Assembly: GCA_947179485.1 (NCBI GenBank)
Contig: OX359250.1
Location: 33,180,654-33,244,653 of the forward strand
Source: Allacma fusca
Lineage: Eukaryota; Arthropoda; Collembola; Symphypleona; Sminthuridae
Direction: 5' to 3'
DNA length: 64,000 nt
In this document: positions 63,501 through 64,000 of the stretch, one piece after another
Numbering within the stretch: position 1 is the first letter of the stretch
Layout of the letters: each line of letters starts with the position of its first letter
Notes under the pieces: generated by a model
What the model was told of the DNA's origin: nothing
Database searches by the model: none
The model's input: only the letters and a program-made list of their open reading frames with translations
Translations under genes and position numbers: made by a program

Positions 63501-64000
63501 ATTTCCTAATAAACCTGTGGGTTTGAGCGTCCCAAGTACTGTATACCTCAAAGTCCAATTGGGCATAAATCTCTAAAAAGGGACAGGACAGTTGATGTAG
63601 GAAAGTACTCCAAGCTCAATTGATTTTTCCCTTTTAAACTAGTTACCCCTACATTTAATATTCTTAAAGTAACCTGGAGGTCCATGGAAAATTCACTCTC
63701 ACTAGGAATGAAGGATCTACTGGGGAAGGAGTGAGAGGTTCAGACAAGAAATCAGGAGGACGTGAAAGGAAGGGAGTACAAAACAGGATATGTCGAGAGG
63801 GAAGTCAGACTGTGAACCTTGACGTATATACTGGAAAGTCATGCCTAAAGTATCTGTGAAAACGAGTGGAAAGCCAACATTGACTTGTGTCTTTTACCTT
63901 CCCTCGGATAGAATCCCTCACCTTAGACTCTCAGGCTTAGAGTGCGTTACCAGTTGAATACAATTCTCCTAAAATGTACATACCTCCGCATGGTCAATGT
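60600..64000. other. non-coding stretch
   Basis: No exon candidate with both a credible acceptor and donor. The frames at 61900-62262 (+) and 62579-62938 (-) are of chance length, and the first includes A- and T-runs. The 3' end of the window shows no recognisable gene. Confidence 0.45.

Noticed and set aside
1-64000. CRISPR arrays, rRNA, prophage or bacterial operons
   Set aside because: No direct repeats with regular spacers, no rRNA signature, no tightly packed frames; the sequence is eukaryotic in character.

Overview
This is eukaryotic (metazoan, probably arthropod) nuclear DNA. The window is moderately AT-rich and has almost no continuous coding. It carries many dinucleotide microsatellites, mostly (GA)n/(CT)n, numerous GT..AG splice-like signals, and no operon-like packing. 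The one clear gene encodes a small secreted cysteine-rich protein of a kind common in arthropods. A crustacean or related arthropod is a reasonable guess, but nothing in the sequence fixes the species.

Layout. At 587-1054, minus strand, lies the only gene I would defend: a 155-residue secreted protein with two six-cysteine EGF/EB-like modules and a C-terminal hydrophobic tail typical of GPI anchoring. It probably has a splice acceptor in its 5' UTR at 1072/1073. The remaining 63 kb looks like intergenic or intronic sequence. No rRNA, tRNA, CRISPR, transposase, reverse transcriptase or recognisable protein domain was found in it.

Candidate exons. Segments with a plausible acceptor, a plausible donor or stop, and an open frame are listed at low confidence. 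They occur on both strands, and none matches a family I know. A rough estimate, assuming about 39% GC, is that around ten open frames of 100 codons or more should occur by chance in 64 kb read in six frames. That is about the number present. Frame length is therefore not evidence here, except for the 155-residue gene, which has independent support from composition. Most candidates will probably prove false; transcript data would decide. The stronger ones are at 36.37 kb (+), 38.33-38.65 kb (-), 39.18 kb (+) and 39.34-39.52 kb (-), so 36-41 kb is the part of the window most likely to hold a real multi-exon gene.

Repeats and structure. There are more than twenty perfect or near-perfect GA/CT, CA and TG tracts of about 15-70 bp, a decayed 16-18 bp minisatellite at 47.54-47.66 kb, several perfect short hairpins, two T9A9 palindromes 2.75 kb apart, and repeated C/G homopolymers of about 10 nt. 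In several places CT or TCC tracts sit exactly where the polypyrimidine tract of a possible acceptor would be. I found no convincing new biological system.
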